A stretch of 11,799 nt of DNA from J005 sp964613235 (lineage in GTDB: Bacteria > Pseudomonadota > Zetaproteobacteria > Mariprofundales > Mariprofundaceae). The notes beneath the pieces were generated by a model that was given only the letters and a program-made list of their open reading frames with translations, made no database searches and was not told the DNA's origin. This document shows, piece after piece, positions 1 through 5,702 of this stretch. Numbering within the stretch: the first letter of the stretch is position 1; each line of letters begins with the position of its first letter. The DNA is taken from the NCBI GenBank assembly GCA_964613235.1, contig CAZTGM010000054.1, forward strand, positions 1 through 11,799, given 5' to 3'. The translations under genes were made by a program, and so were the position numbers.

Positions 1-197
1 AGGGTACGCTGATTATGTCGGATATCGTGCCGCAGCGCCTGCTGGATGCTGTGCGTATGATGCTGGCACAGGCTGAACGGAGGTTTCCGGTAACCGTGGT
101 GCCGGATTATGAAGGCGGGCTGGTATCCGTGCAGGTGGCTCGCATTATCCAGAGTTATACGGACTATATTCGACGTACGGTCTGGCGCGAGTATTGA
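1..197 (+). CDS. UDP-N-acetylglucosamine 2-epimerase, C-terminal fragment (5' end outside window)
   Basis: The reading frame is open from base 3 to the TGA at 195-197, giving the last 64 or so residues of a protein that begins upstream of the window. The tail contains GTLIMSD near its start and ends in VARIIQSYTDYIRRTVWREY. I recognise this ending from non-hydrolysing UDP-GlcNAc 2-epimerases of the WbjD/FnlC/CapG type, which act in UDP-L-FucNAc (or related) synthesis in the cytoplasm. The catalytic residues lie in the missing part, so the exact substrate cannot be read. The next gene starts about one base after this stop, consistent with one operon and translational coupling. An internal ATG at 15 is in frame but is not a real start. 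The family call rests on the C-terminal signature only; another sugar-nucleotide 2-epimerase such as WbpI or WecB is possible. Confidence 0.7.
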   Translation, partial: GTLIMSDIVPQRLLDAVRMMLAQAERRFPVTVVPDYEGGLVSVQVARIIQSYTDYIRRTVWREY

Positions 198-198
198 T

Positions 199-1146
199 TT
201 GAGTTCGGTTCTGGTAACCGGAGCGACAGGGTTTATTGGTCAGCATGTGTGCAAGGCATTGCTGAAGCAGGGAGATACTGTGCGCGTGCTTGGACGAAGG
301 TGTCCGGTTTTTGAAGTGGAATTTCATTATTGGGATATGAAATTTCAACCTGGCGATGAAGCCTTGTCAGGCGTGGACGTGGTGGTGCATATGGCAGCGA
401 GGGTGCATATCATGCACGATGATGCCAGTGATCCTTTGACCGAGTTCCGCAAAATTAATGTGGAAGGGACACTGAACCTGGCAAAGCGGGCTGCTGTTGC
501 GGGTGTGAAGCGCTTCGTTTTCATCAGTTCGGTAAAAGTGAATGGTGAAAAAACCACAGTGGGCAAGCCGTTTTCTCCGGATGACGTTGTGACAACACAT
601 GATCCTTACGGCGTGTCCAAGTGGGAAGCCGAACAGGCTCTGTTCAGGTTGGCTGCCTCAACAGGCATGGAAGTGGTGATCATTCGACCACCTCTGGTTT
701 ATGGACCAGGTGTAAAGGCCAATTTCCGGAAAATGATACAATGGGTGGATAAGGGCGTACCATTGCCTCTGGGGGCAATTGACAATCAACGCAGTTTGGT
801 AGCTTTGGATAATCTGGTGGATTTTATTGTTTTATGTACAACACATCCACGTGCTGCCGGGGAGCTATTTCTTGTTTCGGATGGTGAAGATGTGTCGACG
901 ACTGAATTATTGCAGAAAGTGGCAAAAGCTTTACATAAAAAAGCACGTTTGTTTTCTATGCCTTCAAGCTTGATGCGTGTTACTGCCCGGTTTCTGGGCA
1001 AACAGGCGTTAGCTGACCGTCTGTTTGAATCTTTGCAGGTAGATAACAGCAAGGCATGTGCATTGCTGGGCTGGAAGCCTGTGGTTACAATGGATGAGCA
1101 ATTAAAGGAAACCGTAGAGGCATATCGGCATGAAGCGTCTGTTTGA
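199..1146 (+). CDS. NAD-dependent sugar-nucleotide epimerase/4-reductase (WbpV/WreQ-like SDR)
   Basis: This is an extended short-chain dehydrogenase/reductase of about 315 residues. Numbered from a TTG start at 199, the Rossmann motif GATGFIG is at residues 8-14, HMAA at 64-67, the active-site serine in FISSVKVNGE at 110-111, and the YxxxK pair at Y137 and K141 in DPYGVSKWEAE. The SVKVNGE and DPYGVSKWEAE stretches resemble WbpV/WreQ proteins, which reduce the 4-keto product of a WbpM-type dehydratase to UDP-QuiNAc (or UDP-FucNAc). UDP-glucose 4-epimerase-like activity is the alternative. The frame stays open back to an ATG at 109, but that start would overlap the 2-epimerase by 89 bases and add a non-family extension of 30 residues. 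TTG at 199 places the Rossmann strand at the N-terminus as expected, though no good Shine-Dalgarno is visible, so coupling to the preceding stop is likely. The gene overlaps the next by 17 bases. Confidence 0.82.
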   Translation: MSSVLVTGATGFIGQHVCKALLKQGDTVRVLGRRCPVFEVEFHYWDMKFQPGDEALSGVDVVVHMAARVHIMHDDASDPLTEFRKINVEGTLNLAKRAAVAGVKRFVFISSVKVNGEKTTVGKPFSPDDVVTTHDPYGVSKWEAEQALFRLAASTGMEVVIIRPPLVYGPGVKANFRKMIQWVDKGVPLPLGAIDNQRSLVALDNLVDFIVLCTTHPRAAGELFLVSDGEDVSTTELLQKVAKALHKKARLFSMPSSLMRVTARFLGKQALADRLFESLQVDNSKACALLGWKPVVTMDEQLKETVEAYRHEASV

Positions 1147-1690
1147 CCTTGTTTTATGCGTATTATTGTTGATTCTGGCACTTATTCCCATGCTATGTAT
1201 CGCGGTATTGGTCAAACTTACATCTGAGGGGCCCGTGTTGTACTGGTCGGACAGGGTAGGACAAAATAACCGGATTTTTTCTATGCCGAAGTTTCGTAGT
1301 ATGAAGGTGGACACTCCTGCCGTGGCAACGCATTTGCTTGAAGATCCCAAAAGCGTGCTGACACCGATCGGCGATTTTTTGCGCAAGTCGAGCCTGGATG
1401 AATTACCACAGCTATGGTGCGTATTAAAAGGTGATATGAGCTTTGTCGGTCCTCGTCCTGCGCTCTACAATCAGCATGACTTGATTGCCTTGCGAACGGA
1501 GCGTGGTGTACATGTCTTGCCGGTGGGTATTACGGGGTGGGCACAGATCAACGGACGGGATGAATTGCCGGTTCCGCAAAAGGTGGAATTGGACGTTGAA
1601 TATCTTCATCGACACTCTTTCTTCTTTGACTTGTATATTCTCTGGTTCACGTTGATCAAGGTGATTCGCAGTGACGGGGTTTCACATTAG
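1130..1690 (+). CDS. Monotopic phosphoglycosyl transferase (PglC/WreU-like bacterial sugar transferase)
   Basis: This 186-residue protein belongs to the bacterial sugar transferase family (PF02397) in its minimal PglC form, without the extra membrane domain of WbaP. It moves a sugar 1-phosphate from a UDP-sugar to undecaprenyl phosphate at the inner face of the cytoplasmic membrane, the first step of O-antigen assembly. Residues 4-28 form the re-entrant membrane helix. KFRSM is at 54-58, the catalytic Asp-Glu dyad at D90-E91 in SSLDELPQL, FVGPRPAL at 105-112 and GITGWAQINGRD at 133-144. One oddity is that the usual Pro-Gly before ITGWAQ reads Pro-Val-Gly here. The ATG at 1130 has AGAGG at 1116-1120 as ribosome binding site and lies inside the end of the reductase gene, so the two are co-translated. 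With a reductase and a dehydratase nearby, QuiNAc-1-P or FucNAc-1-P is the most likely substrate; this is inference. Confidence 0.88.
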   Translation: MKRLFDLVLCVLLLILALIPMLCIAVLVKLTSEGPVLYWSDRVGQNNRIFSMPKFRSMKVDTPAVATHLLEDPKSVLTPIGDFLRKSSLDELPQLWCVLKGDMSFVGPRPALYNQHDLIALRTERGVHVLPVGITGWAQINGRDELPVPQKVELDVEYLHRHSFFFDLYILWFTLIKVIRSDGVSH

Positions 1691-1691
1691 C

Positions 1692-1835
1692 TTTGTCATG
1701 CTGATGATGTTTGCTGTGCCGCTGTAGGCAGGTTTAAGGTAAGGGCATTGGTCCAAAGACGGCAGCGGCCATCGTGGGATATCGGACGGAACATGGCGAT
1801 TCCCGCGAGGTTGACGACCTGGCTGAGGTCAAGGG
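1692..1835 (+). pseudogene. Decayed ComEA-like helix-hairpin-helix gene (second copy of the gene at 5170)
   Basis: This stretch aligns with the intact ComEA-like gene at 5170-5460 in two blocks. Bases 1692-1733 match 5200-5241 at 33 of 42 positions and encode FVMLMMFAVPL-stop-AG against FVMWMMVVVPVQAG, the signal peptide; a CAG-to-TAG change makes the stop at 1725-1727. Bases 1747-1835 match 5296-5384 at 67 of 89 positions without a gap, and the two peptides of 30 residues share 23 identities, including IGPKTAAAIV and EVDDL. Between the blocks this copy is 41 bases shorter, which breaks the frame. The start region and the last 25 or so codons are also missing; the gene remnant runs directly into a terminator stem shared with the intact copy. 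The nonsense change, frameshift and truncation rule out a working protein. Confidence 0.85.
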
Positions 1836-1866
1836 GGGCGCGGTATTTGCCGCGCCCTGCTTTTTG
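1836..1866 (+). terminator. Rho-independent terminator after the ComEA remnant
   Basis: The stem GGGCGCGG (1836-1843) pairs with CCGCGCCC (1850-1857) around the loop TATTTG, followed by TGCTTTTTG. The eight-base-pair GC stem and T-run are a clear intrinsic terminator. The stem is identical to that at 5474-5495, and the loop differs at one of six bases. It lies between the phosphoglycosyl transferase and ligase genes, so it should reduce read-through from the upstream sugar genes unless it is overridden or a promoter lies near 1870. Confidence 0.8.
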
Positions 1867-1872
1867 TGAAGG

Positions 1873-3159
1873 ATGGGGTTTCAGTACATGAGACAGCACT
1901 GTACGGAAAACGGAGGTAGTCTGGCGGTGGGCAAGGTGGCATATCTAACGACAGGTGCGTTATCGCTGGCTGCGCTGGCGTTTCCTTTTTCCGTTGCTGC
2001 AACCAATGCGATGCTTGCCATGGCCCTGGCAACGGGCATCTTCTCGGGGCAATGGTGGCAGGGGGCACAGTATCTCTGGCAGGATCAGCGTCGGTTTTTG
2101 GCGGCCTTGGGCCTTTATCTCTTATGGCTTCCTCTCGGTCTGCTATGGAGTCCGGATATCCGTCAGGGCCTGAACGTTCTTGGTCACCACTGGTTCTGGC
2201 TGTTGTTGCCACTAGTGGTCAGCGCATTGTCCTGTGTTCGTGACCGAAAAATCGTATTGCTGTGTCTGTCGGCAGGGCTGGCACTGAATTTGTTTTATTG
2301 CGTCTTGCAGGCGCTGGGTTATGTCGATGTGGCAACGGATGGTTCAGGCATGCGCGATGCAACGGGTCATATCGGCCATATCGGATTCGGTTTTGTCTAT
2401 GCTCTGTGGGCGGCATGGTTATTGTCTTTGGGAATGCGCTGGCATGGCTGGCAGCGTTGGGGTTGCTGGGGATTGTCTTTGTGGTCCTGCATTATGATAT
2501 TTATGGCACAGGGGCGTGCCGGTTATATTATGGTGGTTATATTGTTTGTATCTGTTATGGCCAGATGGGCTTGGCAGGATTACAGAGCGCTGCGTTTTGT
2601 TTCCATTCTGGGAGGGGTGTTACTGGTTCTGGGGTTGGTATTAGCGCTTGGCCCTGGCAAAGAGCGTCTCGCAGGCACATGGCAGGCCTGGCAGGGTGAT
2701 ACAGAGACTGACGCAACGAGTCTGGATCAGCAATATGCGTTAATCTCCACACATCAGCGTGCGCTTTTGTTACAGGCGAGCTGGTTAGCCTGGCAGGAAC
2801 ATCCATGGCTTGGCACCGGGACAGGTGGCTTTGTTCGGGCCGTTAAACCGATGTTCGAACATTCGTTTCATACAACGATACATCTGTCGCATCCGCATAA
2901 TCAATATCTTCTGACGATGGTGCGCTGGGGAGTCATGGGGCTGACATGTCTGCTATTGTTATTTTTTATCTGGTTACAGACAGGCTGGAAAATGGACTGG
3001 CATGCTTCTGCGACAGTACCATTGATTTTTCTATCGGGTTTTGCGCTGGCAATTGATGGTCTTTTTTCCATTACCCTGGAACAACATTTTTCAGCGATTC
3101 TGGCGATATTGTTGCTGGGAGCTGCCTTTGCGGCACAGTATGCAGACGGTGAAGTATGA
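1873..3159 (+). CDS. O-antigen ligase / Wzy_C family polysaccharide membrane protein
   Basis: This is a polytopic inner-membrane protein of up to 428 residues, with roughly ten to twelve hydrophobic segments and a large periplasmic loop near residues 263-345. It belongs to the Wzy_C/WaaL family (PF04932): GRAGY at residues 214-218 and HPHNQY at 340-345 match conserved positions of O-antigen ligases, which move polymer from undecaprenyl-PP to lipid A-core on the periplasmic side. A Wzy polymerase has similar topology, but the HxHN motif before a membrane helix favours a ligase. The start is uncertain. The coordinates give the longest reading; an ATG at 1888 has a sequence context shared with the next gene's start; and GTG at 1927 has the best ribosome binding site (GGAGG, 1912-1916). 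All three keep the membrane domain intact. The dehydratase gene follows after 55 bases. Confidence 0.82.
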   Translation: MGFQYMRQHCTENGGSLAVGKVAYLTTGALSLAALAFPFSVAATNAMLAMALATGIFSGQWWQGAQYLWQDQRRFLAALGLYLLWLPLGLLWSPDIRQGLNVLGHHWFWLLLPLVVSALSCVRDRKIVLLCLSAGLALNLFYCVLQALGYVDVATDGSGMRDATGHIGHIGFGFVYALWAAWLLSLGMRWHGWQRWGCWGLSLWSCIMIFMAQGRAGYIMVVILFVSVMARWAWQDYRALRFVSILGGVLLVLGLVLALGPGKERLAGTWQAWQGDTETDATSLDQQYALISTHQRALLLQASWLAWQEHPWLGTGTGGFVRAVKPMFEHSFHTTIHLSHPHNQYLLTMVRWGVMGLTCLLLLFFIWLQTGWKMDWHASATVPLIFLSGFALAIDGLFSITLEQHFSAILAILLLGAAFAAQYADGEV

Positions 3160-3214
3160 TCTTCCTAAATGTTCAGTCATTGTCGATTCATGCTTTTTGT
3201 GAAGCATACAGTCC
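3160..3214 (+). other. Ligase-dehydratase spacer with small hairpin and repeated leader
   Basis: ATGCTT (3190-3195) can pair with AAGCAT (3202-3207) around a six-base loop, a weak hairpin. Bases 3191-3204 (TGCTTTTTGTGAAG) are identical to 1858-1871, and the following CAGTCCATGAG at 3209-3219 nearly matches CAGTACATGAG at 1882-1892, where the ligase has a candidate start. No clear promoter and no strong Shine-Dalgarno are visible before the ATG at 3215. Confidence 0.5.
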
Positions 3215-5056
3215 ATGAGTAAACGTCACCTGTTACGCAGTCGCTGGCTGGTATTTCTGCACGATTTGTTATGGATACCTGCAGCGGTATTTATTGCATT
3301 TTCGTTGCGTTTCAATCTGTCCAGTGTTCCCGAGATGTACGTGGCATCGATGCATGTGTTGATGGTGATTGCCGTACCGGTACAGGCATGGGTATTCTGG
3401 TATTTCAGTCTTTATCGCGGTGTCTGGCGATTTGCCTCCATCCCCGATTTGCTGCGCATCGTGAAAGCAGTACTGGTTGGTGTGTTGTTGACCTTCGCAT
3501 TGATGTTTATCTGGCAACGACTGGAGGGCCTGCCGCGTTCAGTCCTGATTCTTTATCCGCTGCTGCTTATCCTGTTTCTGGCCGTGCCACGTATGCTCTA
3601 TCGCTGGTTCAAGGATCGTCACCTGCAACTTGAACGCTTTGAGCGCAAGCGGGCACTGGTTGTCGGGGCGGGGCGAGCCGGGGAGTTGTTGGTGCGCGAG
3701 CTGTTGAAGGAGGGACCGTATAACCCTGTGGCATTCCTTGATGATGCGGCACGACGGCAGGGACAGGAAATTCATGGTGTGCGTGTAGTCGGCACACTGG
3801 GAACCCTGACTGAGGCAGTGGATCGCTATGATATTGAGGTGGTATTGCTGGCCATTCCATCGGCATCCAATCGGCTGATACGCAAGGTATTCGAGGCCAG
3901 TCAGCATGCCGGTGTTGTATGTCGTACCCTGCCGTCTGTTGTGGATCTTGCCGACGGCCGGGTGGAAGTATCGCGTTTGCGTGATATTCGCATTGATGAT
4001 CTGCTGGGGCGCGATGAGATCTGTCATGATTCTGAAGAAGTGCAGGCATTCCTGAAACAGAAAAAGGTGCTGATTACCGGTGCCGGAGGGTCGATCGGTT
4101 CCGAATTGTGCCGGCAGGTGCTGGAATATGAACCGGCGCAACTGGTGATGCTCGATCATGGTGAATTTAACCTGTATACGATTGAACAGGAATTGTGCGC
4201 GCATCGTCTGGCGGATCGCTGCCATGCCCTGCTTGGCGATATCCGGGATGAAGATCGCATGCGCTGGATTTTTGAACATTTCCGTCCGCAGGTGGTACTC
4301 AATGCTGCAGCTTACAAGCATGTGCCGCTGGTGGAAGAAAATCCGGCGGAAGGGGTGAAAACGAATATTTTCGGTACCTGCCAGCTGGCGGATCTGGCAG
4401 TGCATTATGCGGTTGAAAAGTTTATCCAGGTATCGACCGACAAGGCCGTGAATCCAGCCAATGTCATGGGCGCAACCAAACGGGCTGCCGAGATTTATTG
4501 CCAGAATCTGGATCAACGGGCGAAGCATACCGCGTTCATTACGACGCGCTTTGGCAATGTGCTCGGCTCTGCCGGCAGCGTTGTTCCCTTGTTTGAGCAA
4601 CAGATCCGGCAGGGTGGCCCGGTCACCGTAACCCATCCGGAGATTACCCGTTTTTTTATGACGATTCCCGAAGCGGTCAGTCTGATTCTGCAGGCTTCGG
4701 CCATGGGCCAGGGCGGTGAAATCTTTGTACTGGATATGGGCGAGCCGGTCAAAATTGATGATCTGGCCAGACAAATGATTCGTCTGGCCGGCCTTGAGCC
4801 CGGCAAGGATATTGAGATTCGCTATACCGGCCTCAGGCCTGGCGAGAAGTTGTACGAAGAACTGTTCCATGAAGGTGAGCTGTGTGAAAAGACCCCACAC
4901 CCGAAAGTGATGCTGGCAGCCAGCCGCCGGGTGGACTGGGATGAATTGCAGACATTGCTGCGGCGCCTGAAAGAAGATTGTCGTTTGCGGAATATCGAAC
5001 ATCTGAAGCAGGGGCTCAGGCGCTTCGTACCGGAATTTCACCAGGATATATCATAG
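3215..5056 (+). CDS. Membrane-bound UDP-GlcNAc 4,6-dehydratase (WbpM/WreV/CapD-like)
   Basis: This 613-residue protein has the full layout of large WbpM-type dehydratases. Hydrophobic membrane helices occupy roughly residues 10-125, a first Rossmann domain carries GAGRAG at 151-156, and a second, catalytic SDR domain carries GAGGSIG at 289-295, NAAAYKHVP at 363-371, QVSTDK at 405-410 and RFGNVLGSAGSVVPLF at 445-460. The usual SDR tyrosine is replaced by methionine in M418-x3-K422 (VMGATK), a known trait of the WbpM/PglF group. The enzyme converts UDP-GlcNAc to UDP-2-acetamido-2,6-dideoxy-4-hexulose, the branch point to QuiNAc, FucNAc, bacillosamine and related sugars. The length is close to that of WbpM. 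WbpM genes often close O-antigen loci, as this one does before the ComEA-like gene. The hexulose would be the substrate of the reductase at 199. Confidence 0.93.
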   Translation: MSKRHLLRSRWLVFLHDLLWIPAAVFIAFSLRFNLSSVPEMYVASMHVLMVIAVPVQAWVFWYFSLYRGVWRFASIPDLLRIVKAVLVGVLLTFALMFIWQRLEGLPRSVLILYPLLLILFLAVPRMLYRWFKDRHLQLERFERKRALVVGAGRAGELLVRELLKEGPYNPVAFLDDAARRQGQEIHGVRVVGTLGTLTEAVDRYDIEVVLLAIPSASNRLIRKVFEASQHAGVVCRTLPSVVDLADGRVEVSRLRDIRIDDLLGRDEICHDSEEVQAFLKQKKVLITGAGGSIGSELCRQVLEYEPAQLVMLDHGEFNLYTIEQELCAHRLADRCHALLGDIRDEDRMRWIFEHFRPQVVLNAAAYKHVPLVEENPAEGVKTNIFGTCQLADLAVHYAVEKFIQVSTDKAVNPANVMGATKRAAEIYCQNLDQRAKHTAFITTRFGNVLGSAGSVVPLFEQQIRQGGPVTVTHPEITRFFMTIPEAVSLILQASAMGQGGEIFVLDMGEPVKIDDLARQMIRLAGLEPGKDIEIRYTGLRPGEKLYEELFHEGELCEKTPHPKVMLAASRRVDWDELQTLLRRLKEDCRLRNIEHLKQGLRRFVPEFHQDIS

Positions 5057-5086
5057 TCTCTCTTTTGCATTCCGATTTGGGTCGGC

Positions 5087-5116
5087 TTGATTGTTTGCCG
5101 GTGCATTTTCTATACT
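5087..5116 (+). promoter_or_regulatory. Putative sigma-70 promoter of the ComEA-like gene
   Basis: TTGATT (5087-5092) and TATACT (5111-5116) are separated by 18 bases and match the sigma-70 -35 and -10 consensus at four and five of six positions. They lie 53 bases before the ATG at 5170. The sequence between 5057 and 5086 holds only a weak four-base-pair hairpin (CCGA 5072-5075, TCGG 5082-5085), so read-through from the dehydratase gene is also possible. Confidence 0.5.
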
Positions 5117-5169
5117 AAATTCAGGTGCAGAAGCGTATTTCTGTGCAAGAAAGAGCAGAGAGGTGTACG

Positions 5170-5460
5170 ATGAATATTCGAGCGATACTGGCCGCATGTT
5201 TTGTTATGTGGATGATGGTTGTTGTACCGGTGCAGGCCGGTGACAAGGTCAATATCAATACGGCAACAGTTGAATCCTTACAGGAAGTTAGGGGTATTGG
5301 TCCGAAAACAGCAGCGGCAATCGTGGAATACCGCACGACACATGGCAATTTCCATGAAGTGGATGATCTGACCGGCGTGAAGGGCATCGGCGAGAAAAGG
5401 CTGGAGAAAATCAGGGAACAGCTAACAGTCGGAGAAGAGCAGGAAAAACATGACGATTAA
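5170..5460 (+). CDS. Secreted ComEA-like helix-hairpin-helix DNA-binding protein
   Basis: This small protein of 96 residues has a signal peptide (residues 1-23, positively charged N-terminus, hydrophobic core, cleavage expected after VQA) followed by a tandem helix-hairpin-helix unit. NINTATVESLQEVRGIGPKT carries the first hairpin (GIG) and LTGVKGIGEKRLEKI the second. This matches the C-terminal domain of ComEA, which binds double-stranded DNA without sequence specificity in the periplasm and helps pull it in during natural transformation. The longer ComEA N-terminal region of Gram-positive bacteria is absent, as usual in proteobacteria. The ATG at 5170 is preferred over an in-frame ATG at 5125 because AGAGG lies just before it and the signal peptide then begins correctly. 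From memory, WbpM genes in Pseudomonas are also followed by such a gene. A role in DNA uptake is inferred; no other competence gene is visible here. Confidence 0.88.
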   Translation: MNIRAILAACFVMWMMVVVPVQAGDKVNINTATVESLQEVRGIGPKTAAAIVEYRTTHGNFHEVDDLTGVKGIGEKRLEKIREQLTVGEEQEKHDD

Positions 5461-5473
5461 AGACTGAAAGCCA

Positions 5474-5505
5474 GGGCGCGGTATATGCCGCGCCCTGTTC
5501 TTTCT
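5474..5505 (+). terminator. Rho-independent terminator of the ComEA-like gene
   Basis: GGGCGCGG (5474-5481) pairs with CCGCGCCC (5488-5495) around the loop TATATG, followed by the T-rich TGTTCTTTCT. It begins 13 bases after the ComEA-like stop codon. The stem is identical to the terminator at 1836-1857. Confidence 0.8.
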
Positions 5506-5559
5506 GGCATAGCAAAAGCCATGAGTACTTTGGCGGCCAGCCTCTTGATCATGATGCGG

Positions 5560-5640
5560 TATAATGATCCGTTTTGTGGTGTTGGTGTCCTGAATTCCTT
5601 TTCGTGTCGGTCATCACATGATTTCTGGCGGACTGACCGA
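5560..5640 (+). promoter_or_regulatory. Leader of the DUF748 gene: -10-like box and inverted repeat
   Basis: The 200 or so bases between the terminator and the DUF748 gene hold a perfect TATAAT at 5560-5565, but no acceptable -35 hexamer lies 16-18 bases upstream (TTGATC at 5545 is too close). Further down, TCGGTCA (5607-5613) can pair with TGACCGA (5634-5640) around a 20-base loop. This could be an operator or a leader hairpin; neither is established. A frame of 67 codons starting inside the terminator crosses this stretch but has no coding character. Confidence 0.3.
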
Positions 5641-5684
5641 GCATGCATACTGCAGGGATGGCCTTGCAAAAAAAGGATGAACGG

Positions 5685-5702
5685 ATGACAATCATAACAT
5701 GA
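5685..5702 (+). CDS. Possible five-codon leader peptide overlapping the DUF748 start
   Basis: ATG at 5685 opens a five-codon frame (MTIIT) that ends in TGA at 5700-5702, so its stop overlaps the DUF748 start codon in an ATGA arrangement. A good Shine-Dalgarno, AAGGA at 5673-5677, sits seven bases before this ATG, while the DUF748 ATG at 5699 has none at a normal distance. Ribosomes could load here and reinitiate on the larger gene. Such a short frame could also be chance. Confidence 0.35.
   Translation: MTIIT

Noticed and set aside
109..198. Upstream ATG extension of the reductase gene
   Set aside because: It would add 30 residues before the Rossmann strand and overlap the 2-epimerase by 89 bases; the TTG at 199 gives a normal N-terminus.
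1691..1866. Expression of the ComEA remnant by programmed frameshifting
   Set aside because: The in-frame stop, the missing start region and the missing C-terminal hairpin make a functional product implausible.
3539..5041. Open frame of 500 codons on the minus strand opposite the dehydratase gene
   Set aside because: It lies wholly within a gene with full family motifs, its predicted protein has no recognisable domain and is of biased composition (rich in His, Gln, Arg), and it has no plausible leader. It is a shadow of codon bias.
5072..5085. Hairpin after the dehydratase gene as a terminator
   Set aside because: The stem has only four base pairs and no continuous T-run, and it abuts a likely promoter.
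5485..5688. Frame of 67 codons between the ComEA-like gene and DUF748
   Set aside because: It begins inside the terminator stem, crosses the TATAAT and inverted repeat, has no ribosome binding site and shows no family features.
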